Source: Otis tarda (taxonomy: Eukaryota; Chordata; Aves; Otidiformes; Otididae). From it: DNA of 64,000 bases. Position numbers and translations under genes: made by a program. Under the pieces are notes generated by a model, which was not told the origin of the DNA, did no database searches, and worked only from the letters and a program-made list of their open reading frames with translations. The stretch covers positions 77,912,009 through 77,976,008 of the forward strand of contig CM048591.1 in NCBI GenBank assembly GCA_026413225.1. The letters run 5' to 3'. Below are positions 49,504 through 62,984 of this stretch, piece by piece. The stretch's first letter is position 1. Every line of letters starts with the position of its first letter.

Positions 49504-49850
49504 CAACTCTCCTTCTATTTCAAAAGCATCACCCCTCGTCCTGTCCCACCAGGCCTTGCTGAAGAGTCTCTCCCCACCTTCCCTGCAGCCCCCTTTGGGC
49601 ACTGGGAGCCGCTCTCAGGTCTCCCCGGAGCCTCCTCTTCTCCAGGCTGAACAGCCCCAGCTCTCTCAGCAGAGCTGCTCCAGCCCTCTCATCATCTTCG
49701 TGGCCTCCTCTGGACTTGCTCCAACAGTCCACGTCCTTCTGATGTTGGAAGCTTCAGAACTGTGTCCACCTCTCCAGCCTGTCCGGGTCCCTCTGGATGG
49801 CATCCTTCCCCTCCAGTGTGTCGACTCACCACCTGGCTTGGTGTCATCAG
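49504..49850 (-). mobile_element. Rearranged CR1 LINE ORF2 fragment (3' end missing, internal deletion)
   Basis: On the minus strand the sequence begins in the reverse transcriptase palm region, with DDTK followed by a degenerate stretch matching the CR1 'VDTPEGRDAIQRDLDRL' region. Near 49745-49767 it jumps to a downstream part readable as 'LLEQVQRR', 'ATKMMRGLEQL' and LGLFSLEKRRLRGDL. Compared with a full ORF2, roughly 100 codons between these parts are absent. It also lacks the 3' UTR and octamer tail, ending at about 49504 in the C-terminal region. Ordinary CR1 copies lose the 5' end and keep the 3' end, so this copy was rearranged after insertion or arose by recombination. Confidence 0.88.
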
Positions 49851-52576
49851 AATATAAGGTATACGACACCCAGGTCGGATGTTGAATTTCCCTGTTCCTT
49901 CATTTCTTCCTTTCTCCACTTCCTTTATCCCCACGCCAAAGGAAGGCTGTTTCTGACCATACCTTTCACTGGAGTTTTATGTAGTTAATGAGGATTCTTC
50001 AAATTAATCTGGGATGCTGCAGCATAATTCAAAGGATTATGCTTTCAAATAAAATTTCAAGACATATCCTTCCATTTTCTTTTTCATATTTTAACCCCGT
50101 TATTTCAGTGGACTATCTTACAGTGGTTGTGATTAAAGTTTTAAAATTAACATCCGTTACAACACCACAATCTCTGAAATACTGAGCTCTTTTTTTTTTC
50201 TGACAAATAGATACATCAGGATAAACATTTTAATGGTAAAGTTAGTAACTTTTTTATTCTCCATAATTACTGTTAAAAATACGCAAATATTTATAAGTTT
50301 TTTCTTACATGTCCTCATTGTCAACACTTGCCAATACTCAGAACTTAACCCTTTTCTAATGAATCAGCTCCCCCACTCTTTTAATGTATTTTTGTTTCTA
50401 AATTCTGTTCCAAGCTCACTTTTCCCAGGAAATGAAAACATGGCCTTAGCAGGCTTATGTATGGCACGAAAATGATGGAGCAATTTGAGGGATTCAGTAA
50501 CAGCAAATTACCAGTCGTGAATGATCTCCCTCCAAAATTCTGAAGCTAGAAAATTGTTAAGTACAGTATATATAGATGGGAACATACACTGTATTTTAAA
50601 GACAATAATAATAATATATAACACCCCCCACCCCCCTTCTTAGTTGTTGAAAGGCACTAATGCTGTTAACTTTAGGGCTCTGAGTTTCTTTTAGAAAGTG
50701 GTGTGAAAATCCAGAGTAATTTTTGTGCTGAGAAAACGGTTTTCTTCTAAAGAAGACGATAATGCAGGGCTTGGAGAAGAAGGACTAAAACAAAGGACTG
50801 AAAGGACTAAAACAAAGCCTCTTCTGGAAAAAGGAGCTGAATTTGGGCAAGATAAGTAAAAGTGAGCAAGGAATAAAAACCCTCTAGACTTTCCAAAATC
50901 TTGTGATAAGGATAATCTAAAGAGAGTGTTTGAGGAAATAAATTGCATGTAGGAAGGAATGGACTTCTATTTTGGATTAACCTGGGTATTATTTTATTAT
51001 TTGTAGCACATCGATCCTCTCCCCCCATCATGAAGGTGAATTAAAATTGTACTGGGAAATGGTGAGGGTGGATAATCACCTCTGCTGTGTTACTCTGGTC
51101 GTGTGCATATGGCTGACTGGCAAGGAGAAGGTAAGAGCTAGTGGTTGTCAATAGGTTGCTTTGAAGGGCTGTAAAACTAATCTGGCCAACAGAAGGCTGT
51201 TGGGGCAACGGAAATGACTCTCGAGCTCTGAGAGTCTCTGCTAGCTCCTTGAAGACTACCATGCTACACAGAAACTTGTCTATCTGTCCATGCCTGTGTC
51301 CGCTCCTGAAACTGAGCTTGGCTGTCCTAATGTGTCTTGTGGGAGCAGACTACAGCGTCTACAAGGACGTCAATAGTGCCAGTGAACGTCAACAGACCTG
51401 TGCAAGATCCGCTTGAGAGGAGCAGTGAGATAGCTTGTGTTCAGGCAATCCCGTGTTTAAAAGAATGGCAATAACTTAACCTGCAATTAAACACGTTGGT
51501 TTTTTTTTTTTGTGCTCTAAACCTGTAAATAATACAGGCATCAGTGTCGTACTGACATACTAACCACATCTTGTTGGGTGTAGGAGCTCATCCAGGTTTG
51601 TTCACCTCCTTAGGAAAGGACATCTTTGTCACTGAGGTGACACACCTTAGACATAGGTTTTATTTAGCATGCCAAACTGCAAAGCAAGGAGTTAGACCTC
51701 GGTCTGACACCGACTCACCTTGGATTCACCCAAAGTCCGTAAAAGACTAGTTGAGTGCAGGTAGAAGAACGACAAAGGTCATCTCCTCTGCTCTATGCAG
51801 ACATGCAGACCAAAAATAGAAGGGCACATGGATGGAGAGAGAAAAAGATTAATTCCTCTATCTGGCTTGAAATCAGACTGGAAACCAGCGCCATTCAGTC
51901 AAATATTTTGACTGGATTTTTTAAAAGCGTTGGATTAGTTCCTTGTTATTATTCACTGTATATGCTACTCATATAAATAGATAAATATGTGCCTCTTTAA
52001 GCTGAATGCTGTTTTCCAGCTTTGAAATGATACAACTGAGAGCAAAGTTTGGCTGTCTAAAAGGAATGAAGCCTAATGCTTCATGCTGTACAGTAACCTT
52101 CTTGCCTGAAGAGGTCAGGAAGGAAATATTTTCCCATGCTAATGGGTAACCTCATTTTTATTTTTCAGCCGTTGACATGTTGTTGAAGTACTTGCTTCTT
52201 AGTGGTGGAGACACGACGTGCCACTACCTAATTCCTTGTGGCAGAGGTGTTACTACTCCAGTTAGGAGAAAACGTTTAGCACCCTAGAAAAGAGAGAATA
52301 GTTTTTCCCTTTGCGACTCAAGCTATGGATCATCCATTCCCCTGTGGTCCTCCAACCTTTAGTCTACTTCCTTACACTTTCAGTCAATCAAAAGCAGTTT
52401 TAAAGGTATTCTGTAATTCTCTATGCCCAGGCTTTGCCTATTAAACCGCAAGTAAGCACAAAAGTGACGCAGGACACTGGGTAACGGCATCTCTCCTGCG
52501 CATGTAGGTACGAAACTCATTGAGTACACCTCTGCCTAATGAGAAAGCACAGGTGTTCTGACAAGAAAGAACAACA

Positions 52577-52593
52577 AATAATAATAATAATAA
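52577..52593. repeat. Short (AAT)n microsatellite
   Basis: Five to six AAT units sit in a 17-base run followed by A6. It is of minor size. Confidence 0.85.
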
Positions 52594-53435
52594 AAAAGTC
52601 GCTATCCTGTCAAATACTGTGTGCATATCAAGGATCTGGAATACAAAGCAGACTTAACAGCAATCACATTTTGAGTAGAATTCACTTGAATGTAAAACCT
52701 TCTCCCTCTAAGGTTTTGAGTGTGGTATCTTAAAGAAGATCACACAAATTACTCATTCCGGGAACAAAGGCTCTTTTTTGAAAGCTGTCAGCTTGCTGAC
52801 AGTTATGATGAGCATTTACTTCAGGCTTGTAAAACATATTAATCAAACTTGTTCCTATAGCTTCAGTCCAAGGAGGGTTACTGTTTCTTTTAGAGAAGTG
52901 TTTTACGACAAGTGAAGAGCTCTGAACACGTATACACCTTAAATGCAAACCGCAGCCTGTGCCATTCATTTATTCGTAATGAATAAATACCAGTCTACAC
53001 CAGGCTTAAGGAAGATTGAAGCAGTGTATGGAAATCTGTTTATTACAAGACTATTCGCCGAAGACCTATGCACCATTCATTGAACCTTGAAAAACATTTG
53101 AAAATATGGGTTGCATTTGCAAACTTCGATGTATGACATGGAGAGCTGGCAAGCTGCCTGGTTTCTACTTAAAGGATTGTCATTCTGGGAAAAATAAATT
53201 TCTCTAACTAGACAAAAGTCAATGTTTTCATGTTTTACTGCAATCAAACTGATATGGCTGACAATTTAATGTCTCAACACTTAAAATATCTGTGGATAAT
53301 CAGTTACCTCAATCAATCATAACTACAAGATTTCTCTATTTTCAAAGCCTGTGTACATATGACTGAGATCTTTAACAGTTTTGAGAAACCTCCCCATCCT
53401 TACTCCTTCATTATTTCTTTTTAGCCATGCAGTTC

Positions 53436-53451
53436 TTTTTTTTTTTTTTTT
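53436..53451. repeat. Poly-T tract (16 T) followed by C5
   Basis: A pure T run continued by CCCCC. An A12-13 run lies about 30 bp downstream, so the two could form a weak stem-loop. Confidence 0.85.
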
Positions 53452-56400
53452 CCCCCAAATGTACAATTCTCTAATTGCTGGGGAAAAAAAAAAAACAACC
53501 CAACCCTGCACTGTAATCAGATTTTGAAACCTTCGTGTTAATGTCCTGTTTTATTTAATTTTATGTATATTTTATAGTCTGCTTGCCTGTCAGAAAGATG
53601 TGGAAATGTGCTGGCATTCCAGCTGAAGACATCATTATGAGTGAGAAAATGCTCAAGGCTTTTTCAAAGTGGGTGCTGAAACATACGTTTCTCTTCTTTG
53701 ACTCCAGGGGATGCTAACAGCTGCCCCAGCAGACAGGTATTGCAAGGTCAAAGGCTAGCAGAGTCCAGGATTTGACTGCCAGCAAAGTCGCCGGGTGGTT
53801 TCTCAAAACTAATAATAAAAATAGCAACAATGATGAGAAGAAGAAGGAGCTGACAACAACATAAAAAAAAATGAAAAGGAACCAGCAAGAAGTGAATTCT
53901 GGGTAGCGCCACACTTGGCAGAGCTGATTTTAATATCTGACAGGTTGAGTTCACTAATCTTTGCTATTCATATTGACGTGAAACTTCATACAGTTTTAGA
54001 GATTTGTATCTATTAAGACATGCAGCAGTGTTCCTACAACACGGGAACAAGTTTGCTAGCACCTGCCGTTCTTCTTCCCCCGTGATAAAAATTGATATGA
54101 ACTGTTTTAAACACCTAACAGATAATTACTCTCAGCACTCAATAAGGAAAGCGGCATCTTTAGAGCCTCCTTTATCTTAAGAAAATAATTAAAAAACCCA
54201 AGCCCCAAACACGCCAACAAGACAAAACAACATTCTTCCCCCCATTTTCCCCCTCTCTTTTGTTTCTTTGATTACTCAGAGCCTTGTAATCAAACTAAGC
54301 TTAGTTTTGGGACCCTTGGGGCGGTATCTCTTAGTTCCCTGTCAGGCTGTGTTGAGAAACAATCAATCTTGCTCCGGCGCTGGCTTGGTGGAAGTGCCAC
54401 GACACGAGGAGCGCGGTGCTTTGCTCTTGCCATGTGAAGCTTCGATGACAAAAGTTTTCATCAGAAGCTGACTGCATTTAGGGTTATGAATATGCAATGA
54501 CTCTCATTAGTATTGAAGTGCAGGAGCACGGGCTGACATCCCCCGCCACTTTTAGCTGCTGCAGAGTCGTCTAATGAATTGTCTTGCTCTTTCACTCGCA
54601 CAGGCTTTGCTGTTACGGCTCCCTGTTCCAAGGGGAGTTGCCCAGTTCCAGAATACTATTGACGGCAGAAATTAATTGCCAAGAACCTCTCTTGATTCTG
54701 TTAAACAGTGTTGAGACTGTGTTCAAATTGTCAAAACAGAAAACCATTAAATTCTACAGGAGACAAAGTCATCGCGAGTTGAGAGGACCCGTGCGTCCTT
54801 ACTCGTAGCCGTGCACGAGCACACAGGTGTGGCACGTGTGTGTGTACGGTCTCGTGACCACAGCTTTTCATACAAACGTACGTATGTGTATCGGTGACAA
54901 GCCTTGGAAACTCCGTGTCCTGCTGATTTAGGTATTATTTTCCCAACTAGAAGAAACAGAGATAACGGAAAGTTCTGCAAATGAGCAGGACTCCAGTGCA
55001 CTGCTGTTTGATCAACCCTTTAACGCTCATTCTTTTCCCTTTGGGACCCTGCCAAACATTTTTCAGCTCACACACCTGCAATCTTTATGAATAAGTTACA
55101 GATAAGGATGTTTCCAACAAATGATTAAGATATCTGGCTTGATTTGTCTTATTTGAGGAGAAGTGTAAGCTTTCAGAAACAAGTGGAAATGACCCTTTTT
55201 TTTCCCCCCAATTGGTTAAATTAAGTATTTTTTTCCCCTATTCATCTGAAATTTCTTCTGACATAAAAGGAGCTTTTGTGGCTCTCTGTAGATTGTGAAG
55301 GATAGAATGAATTGAAATAGATAATATATTCCAAGAAGCATAAGCAGCATTCTGAAAGGTGTGCACGTACTGCAAATAATAAAGGATATGAGGTTCTCCC
55401 AAGAAGATGTCAGCCCCGCGCAGCTCTTTATCCATTTAATCAGTAATAGAAACTGTCCCAGTGCAAGGAAGGAGGATCTGTTTAATTTTTTATTGCGATT
55501 TTTGGCACTGTTGCTCTAACGCGAGGCTTGGCGTACCTCTTGACCCCACCCCAGGGGTGCCTGTTCTCATCAGCTGGATTAAAAACAAACATAAAGAACA
55601 TCTACATGTTGGGAGTATCTAATACAAGAGCCGTTTAAAATAAATGCAGTTCTGACAAAAGTGGCTCAAGTATCATACATCAAACACTTGTTACCTCTCT
55701 TGGCCTTAGTGATTGCACGTGACTAAGAAAGAGTGAGTGATAAAATCTGAAGAAAGATGAAACCAATCTGGGCCTTTTTAAAGATCATCAATCATTCTGT
55801 GCAGCCATGATATTATTAGTTCCAGTAAGCCTTGTTCTCCCATTTTATGGACATCATAAACCCCCCACCCCTAGACCAATGCTACCATGGGAAATCATTT
55901 TTATGGGCAGCATCTTAGTGTGGGCCAATCAGATCTAATCACATAACAAGCTACTGAATTATTCAACGTTCTCCCTAATTTTGCATTCTTCCTGCACTTT
56001 GCTGTCACTGCAGGGTTTTAAAAGTGTGTGTTTTTACAATATTTATTAAGAAGATAACCATACACAGGAATTTTGCTTTCTCTCTCTCTTTCAATAATGG
56101 CTTGTTCCCTTAGATGGTTGCAGTATATAGATTACCGTATACAGAATATTTTTTTTCAAAAAGGAATAGCAAACCACAATGTGGCACTCGGCTTTAAACT
56201 CTTTCAGCTTTTAAAATACCAAGCGTAAGGACAACAATAGTGAAACAATTGTGTTCAAACACAAAATATTCAGATTTACTGAGCAAACGGTAACCAGCAT
56301 GTCTCTTAGCTGTTGCTATGAATACAGGGCTCACATTGTATATGAAAATATTTCAGTTTTAATTGCAAATCTGTGCAGAGATGATTTGGGGTCTGTAATT

Positions 56401-56559
56401 AGCACATAAATTCCAGACTTTGTGACTGCTGTGAAAACACACATTATTTATGGAACGATTATCTAAATATAATTCAGTGTTTTTTTTGCTTTCAACAACT
56501 ACTGTAAAAGTCTGATTTAATAAAATGTGAAAAATTTCCCGACTCCTGCACTTCTGTTT

Positions 56560-56900
56560 ACATTGTGAAGCATTCATTCCTCGGCGCTGCCGTTTCCCAC
56601 TCGGCCTGCAGTGGACTTCGCTTTCAGTGGCTCCATACTTCACTCGCACCTCAGGGAGGTTTCTTCACAACCATAAAGTGCCAGACACTTAATTTGTTTA
56701 AAACGAAAGCTTGGATTATGCAAATAGGTCTGAACTGCAAGAACGGAGCGAGTTTATGTGACCTCCCTCCTGGTGCCTTTTGTCCCGGCTGGAAGCGGGA
56801 ATAAGATAGGAGCCCCGTTTGAGCTGGTTTTAAGCTACGTATGCAGATTTCCAGTTATCTGGATGGAGTTACTGGAAGGACAAAGTGGTCTCTGGTTCCC
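56560..56900. promoter_or_regulatory. Candidate regulatory block with octamer motif
   Basis: A repeat-free interval of balanced composition with several CpGs holds an exact POU octamer, ATGCAAAT, at 56718-56725, with GGATTATG directly upstream. It is more CpG-bearing than its AT-rich neighbours. Open frames across it (56565-56804 and 56758-57054) show no domain. Enhancer function is inferred from motif and texture only. Confidence 0.25.
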
Positions 56901-59900
56901 ACCCGCTTATTGTAAACTGCAGGCTCAGCCACTTCTGGCTCCCATCGATGCAGGGTACAACCAGCACAAAAATTGTCTTCCTCCGTACCAGCAGTCCCAC
57001 GCGTGTTCAAAGCTGGTTATTCGCTCTACCTGCTTTACTGCAATGATTTTTTGAGACCTTCTTCCACTCTAGAGTTTAAAAGCATGTTTTCAGGCTATGT
57101 GGAACTGAGTATTTCCCTCACCAGTTCTGTGCTCTTCTCTAGGTTCAGGGCTGGAGTTGCTGGTGAAGGGGCTGGGCAGCAGATACTCATAAATATTGTG
57201 AACGCAATTTTTAATTATTTTTTTAATGTAATGGTGGGTTAAGTAATAAAACAGAGCTTGCAGTAACGACAACAGCAAAAATCCGTAATATGAACTTACT
57301 TTACATCAGAATGTGACACACCTGAAATTTTTTCCCTTCCTTTTTTCCCCATCCTATTGGTTTGCTTGGTACATAGTTCTTCTGTCTTTGAAGGAAAATC
57401 CTTCCCCACTCTCCCTTTGCATCCCAGCTGTGAGACACTTACCACCTGGCTGCCTCTGGCTGTTCCGGCAGCTCTGTGCCATGGCAGCCTCAACAGCCAC
57501 CCCAAATAATAATCGCAATAGTCGCTAGCGGAGTTGCCTCGCCCCTGCCAGGGCTTGCACCTCCTCTTGCGCTGAAATCTGTTGGAGCATCCCCCAGCCC
57601 ACCCTGTGGGAAGAGAGCGGGTGGGCTGGGCACCACCTCAGCTCCAGAAATGTGCAATTTTCTTTTTTTTTTTTTTGCGTGAGGGTATCAGGATTCGCCC
57701 CAATCTGGGAGTGGCACTTCCCTGCACGTCTGCCTGGTCGCCGGTGACGGAGCCAAGTGGGATCCTTGCAGCCCGGCCCCCATAGGAGAATTTCGATTTG
57801 AATGGCAATATCAATGTCATGGTGCACACACTCCTGGAAGGGAGTTACGAAGAGTAATTGAGAGATTTAGCATGAAACCCCTGAAAGCTGTAATTTAAAG
57901 TTCCAGTACTACTATTACCATTAAAACTTAAAGAGGCCCAATTATGTATAGTTATTTTCTTAAGTAAAATTGCTTTGTAAATCCTTCTTCCTAGCTGTCT
58001 CTGTCACCAGGACATGTTGTTGTGGTTTCTGGTGTCAGCGAGATGCTTGGCCTCCCTCGCCTGACGAGGAACAGATCAACAGGGCTGGGAGCCTTGCAGG
58101 AGATGGCAGAGAAGGCTGCTTTGCAAGGAGGTCTACAAGGGGTCCAGCCTGCTCTCCTGGCAAAATTAGGCACAACTTTAGCTTCTAAAGGAGACCTTTC
58201 AATGCAAAAATGCAAAAATTTGCTCGTTGCTTACATGACAAACCTTAGCATGCAGTACGTCTTATTAGACTGTCTGCTCAGATAATACAAAAAGTTCTCC
58301 TGGATGTTTATTTGGCTGGTGTTACATCTAGATTCATGCCATGAGAATAGGTTACACTGTCTTTAAAGCTTCAGTGGGACAGACGGCGGGAAAGCTACAG
58401 GACTCAGCTGCTCACTGTGGTCTCACAATATTAGTGTATTTTTCTTAATGCTCGGTGTGAGAAGATGCCATGAGGACCTGCACTTTCACAGGAGAAGGAA
58501 GCACATAAAGTTTTACTATAGAATTTTTTTGGAAAGTGGCAGGGTTCTGTTGCCTTTCACACAAGGACTTCCAAAAGTGAGAGCAGCATTTGGCCGACAG
58601 GTAGCAGAAACGTAGTCCAAGAATCTGGGGAAGTGGAGTTGTCCTGAGAATAACAGTCAGACCATCCGACATATGTACACACAATTCAGATCAACCAGCT
58701 TGATTTTTTTCACATTATTGTCAATATAAATGTATTTTAATTCCAGATGCAGAAAAATGAGTCTGGCGGTTTGAGGTAGATCAGTGACGCACAAGTGACC
58801 TGGATGATCCCTAAAAAATATCCAGGTAGAAAGGAAAGCAGAGTGCTTTTTGCAAACTTGACAGAATTGATAATTTCTCCTTACAAGTGATATCACAGGT
58901 TATTTCCTAGCCACCTGTCAAGCAGCTGCACACAAGACCCTGGCATACCATTCTCACCTTCAGCGGTGCCGCTAAACAGAAGAACAGGAGAGGTTTTCCA
59001 TACATCAGTCATCAACAGCCTGAATAGTTTTTGGTTTTAATCTCTACATTTAACCAAAAAGGAAAGGATCAGGAGAAAATATCTGAGAAATCCCTCAGAC
59101 CACACTGAAAAGCATTCACCAGGTGGGATGCAGTGTAGAAGCAGAAGGACGTTCTCTTTGAAGGCACCTCTGATGGTGAGAGTAGAAGACAGAAATACAC
59201 CCACCAGCTCACAGAACAAACTCTATTTAATGGTCAGGAGTATCCACAAAAGAAAGCTACAGAACAGAGCAGGGAGACGACCCGGTGATGTGGTGGATCT
59301 TTTCTTGGCTAGTCCCCATAGCAGAAATGAATGTCATCAGTGGAACAGGTTTTTAATTATGGACTGTAGATTGTTGCCCACAGTTTCTCTCTGCCATACT
59401 GGCAAACTCAATGATGGGGATTCGTCCGCTACTTCAAATATTGGAAATGGGACACTGAGCAGCAGTTGGAGGCCAGTATCCCTCTGTGCTCACTCCTGTA
59501 CAAACATAGGACCAAAACATCTGTTCTCCATCTCCAAGAGCTCACAACACAGGGAGTTTTACCACCCTGATTCAGCCAGGGCTTTCCTGCAAAGATCGGT
59601 AAGGACTGGTCCCAAAGAAGACTAATTAGTGTTGGCCCAGAAAACGCTGGTGAATCATTTGAGGAGGGACACACATTCTGTGCAGATGGACAGAGCTCTG
59701 ATCTGCTGCCAGATTGAAACAAAAAAAAAAAAATTATGTTACGTACTGCAGACACTCCTTACCTCTTTTTAATTTTTAATAGAAATATTCTTTTTTAAGT
59801 ACCGGGAGCAATAGGAGTTTAATGCGAGCTCGGAGGACCGCGCAACACAAGCATAATTGACTCGCTGCCGTCTCTTGCTAGATATTTTTTCCTTTCCCTT

Positions 59901-61318
59901 TCCTAAGCCTTAATGTTTCCTAAGTTCTTAATGGAAACAGAACATGCTAGAGAGCCAGCGTCTGACACAGAGCTTACAACTTAGTAGTCAATATTGAAAT
60001 TGGATTTGAATTACTCTGTGAGTAATTGCCGATAAGAAAACTGGAGTAAAATGGCCGTGGAAAGACATAAAGCACCTGCAGGCCATCGGCAAAGGAAACC
60101 AGAAATAAAAATGTTTACAGGGGTCAAAGGTTTAAATTTTTAATTGTTATTATACCGGGGAACAGAGGCTGCTTTTTACATGTGTGGCTTTCCTCTGCAA
60201 AATTTGAGTTTGTCTTAAATGGAAGTTTGGTATCTTTCCACTACCCAGTGTCACGACTGAAAAGCCAAACAGACGAACAATATTTACACTGAACCTTTGA
60301 ACTGTTGGCCTGGTGCTATCACTCTTTTTAATCACAAAGTAGCTCAGTGTTTAACTACCCTGACTTTCATCTTCTCTGTCTCTACTTGTGCTACATCACC
60401 CCATCTGCAATAAACAACGAGGAAAGCTGTAATGCCCTGAGCGGTGACAGTAACCTGCCCTCCCCTTAATGACGGGTTTGTGTAGTTTGTCAAAACGCAT
60501 CATCTGAACAGATAAGATTGAACTCCTCCACTGTTGAACTGGACGCACTCTGTGCTGAAATAAAAGCAGCGAGGTGTCTGCACTTATTAGGGGTTTCCTA
60601 ACAGGAGAAGTCTTGGTATCTTACTGAAAGTCACTCTTACTATCACTGATGCTGTTTTCTGGAATTTGAAGCCGTAAAAACAATTGAGAAACAACATTTG
60701 CTGTATTCACGAGACAAAACCTCGTTAACGCTACTTTAACTGGGAGAAGAACATCACTGGGTAAAAAAACCGGGAGCCACTCCCAATTTTAGGGGCCAGA
60801 TTAAGGAAGATGAAGTCATCACATCCTCACCCAGGACCACTAACAATGCTGTGTATTGCACACAAAGCTCCCAACCAGCCCGAACTTTCTACTAAAAAGT
60901 TCGGTAGCCATCGTGCCCATTGGTAGGAAACCTGAAGTTCCCAGTTAGGTTTCAGAGTAAACGACACACGGGGCAGAACCAGTGCTCCTCCAGTCTCTAA
61001 GAGCTTTTTGTTTCTCTTTCTTACCAAAGTTCTTAGTAAAAAGCGAGCCAGAAGAAAATCAATATTTTTTCACATGTTTTTTGCACAGAAGGATGGCTTC
61101 ACAGCTGTTTCTTGATCCTGCAAACAGGTCTAACTAAATGCACATGAGCAGCACGCTTACTGCTCGATGACTTTTGGGTATTACTCCTTACTCATAACAG
61201 TATGAAACTGAGAAGGAAGGCAGCTATTTAGCTACGGTCTGGAACTGTGGTCCTGTTTCCAGCTTTAGCAACAACTCTTTTTGTTATTCTTGATAATAGT
61301 ATTTATTTTTTCTGCATT
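56901..61318. other. Gene-free stretch
   Basis: A slightly GC-richer part at 57380-57790 contains overlapping stop-poor frames on both strands around a T14 run. The frame at 59128-59625 (165 codons, plus) is the second longest in the window and has no recognised domain. No repeat family is recognised. Confidence 0.55.
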
Positions 61319-61425
61319 TCAGTGTACTTACCTGAAGACAAGGATAATAATACTTTGCCATTGCATAGTGAGGCATTGATTTACGCAAGCGAAGTGTTTT
61401 GAGATACTTGTAGGAAAGGAGGTAC
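61319..61425 (-). repeat. Ancient MIR/L3-like relic
   Basis: The run AAGACAAGGATAATAATACT, then CATAGTGAGGCATTGATTTA, then GAAGTGTTTTGAGATACTTG and AGGAAAGGAGGTAC follows the order of the well-known amniote repeat read as 'aaaatggggataataatact.. / ..cacaaggttgttgtgaggattaat / gtaaagtgctttgagatcc / ttggatgaaagg'. In MIR orientation this is the minus strand. It is an independent relic from the one at 39015. The exact family label is uncertain. Confidence 0.55.
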
Positions 61426-62716
61426 AGAGAAGGAAAGCCGTAACTGGAGATTAGGTGGCAATTAACACCAGCTTATGGTAGCACCACCTTAGGGTGATGC
61501 CATCACCTCACGCTATAACCCTTTCCCCTTTTCCATTAAGCTCAAACCCTATGAAGATGTTATTTGCACAGGCACAGAGGTGAACACGGCCCTCAGAACT
61601 CTCTCCGAGACAAAGGAAAATGCATTCTTGCGGAGAAAGCTCATTAACAGCCTCAGCAATGATGGAATCAGCACTTGGGGTAACTCCAAAACCACCTACT
61701 CAAACCGGCGAGGAAGAGAGTTAGAGACAGATCCTGGTGGCAGGATTAATATTTCCCCTGGCTTGGCTCTTGTGATTTATGTTCACGGCTATTGAAAGCA
61801 AAAGGAAAAAAAAAGGTTTCAAAGCTGTGTTTGTATTCCCCAGCAGAGCTGTTTGTGATTTCCATTTCGTAGGAGATTTTCATTTCTCTTTTATCCATTA
61901 CCAGGCAAAGAAAACCGAAAGACTTCTACTAATTCTTATTCCCCTCTGTTGACACCACCACCAGATATAAATTTGGGAAAGCTGCTTGCAGCATTCGGTT
62001 CCATTAATATGCTGGTGTTGTCCCTGGACCAGAGAACGCGTGTAACTACGTATGTTCGCTGCTCACCGTCCCTTCAGCAAGGGAGCTGGAGAGGAGAAGG
62101 GAAGGAAAGGAAAATTTTTAACCTGTTCATCTGCTTTCCTCTCTCTGTGCAGTCTCTTCTCTGCCAGATAAATAGAAAACTAGGATGTGCGCTGGTTAAA
62201 ACCTTTGTGAACAATAAAATTCCTGGATGTGCGAGATAAGCAAGTGGACGCTGCTCTGAGGGGTTGAGTTCATGTTTTGTTTGTGCTTCTTCTTGGTCCT
62301 ATTCCTCCCTTTGTTTAATTTGTACAAGCAGATAACAGATGGAGGGCATTCCCGCAGCCAGCCTCCCAGGACACAGGGTGTGGAAGAGGATGATGGAGCC
62401 ATCATTGAAACACCTTTCCCTGAAGCACATCTGCATTAGGAATGCTCTGTTAGACACACTGACGACAACATTTTTGGTAGCAAAGGGAGCTTACAAGAAT
62501 CGACTTCAGTTTGGCCCTAATTTCTCATAATTAAGCATATATTTAGGGTTGTCTTTGCCCAGGGTCATCTTCACTGAAACCCATTTGAGAAAGGATGCAA
62601 GACACCCTTTAAAATATAAGTATACGTTGTTCCTGATAAGCAGACTTTGCATTTTGTCAATTTAATTTTTGCTAATTTAATTTAAGCCCCAGTATCGCAC
62701 CCTCCACTGCCCCAGG

Positions 62717-62724
62717 TATAAAAG
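62717..62724 (+). promoter_or_regulatory. TATA-box match in GC-flanked context
   Basis: TATAAAAG, directly preceded by CCCCAGG and followed by GGGGG, gives the textbook TATA box with GC-rich borders, which favours TFIIB and TBP binding. A start site would be expected at about 62745-62755. No downstream exon, frame or CpG island supports a promoter, so it may be chance. Confidence 0.3.
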
Positions 62725-62984
62725 GGGGGTTCAGATGGCTTTCGTAAACATATGGTTGGGTAGTATCTGCGCTGGTGTTTTGCTTAACGATGAGGCTGCT
62801 CTAATGAACTCAAATTACACGAGCTGCAGTGGCTACTGGACCGCTGGGGTGCTGCTCCCTGAGCCAGCTTTGCCCACACGCGGATCTCATTGAGGGCAGC
62901 AAGAAGCATCCCAGGGTGTCTGACCAGCGGATCAGGATGGGACCATCCTCATGCAATGCAATTGAGGGGTCTGGGGTAGTGCTT

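Larger units (their letters stand above)
49863..56559. other. Gene-free stretch
   Basis: Mostly unique AT-rich sequence. It contains a C6-A-C6 patch at 50624-50636, a short (AAT)n array at 52577-52593, a T16 tract with adjoining C run at 53436-53456, and A12-13 at about 53481-53493. A patch at about 54930-54995 faintly resembles a worn MIR fragment. A small CpG-bearing patch lies at about 54300-54440. No supported gene. Confidence 0.55.

Noticed and set aside
59128-59625. 165-codon open frame on the plus strand
   Set aside because: Composition is unremarkable, no domain is recognisable and no splice-site framework is seen.
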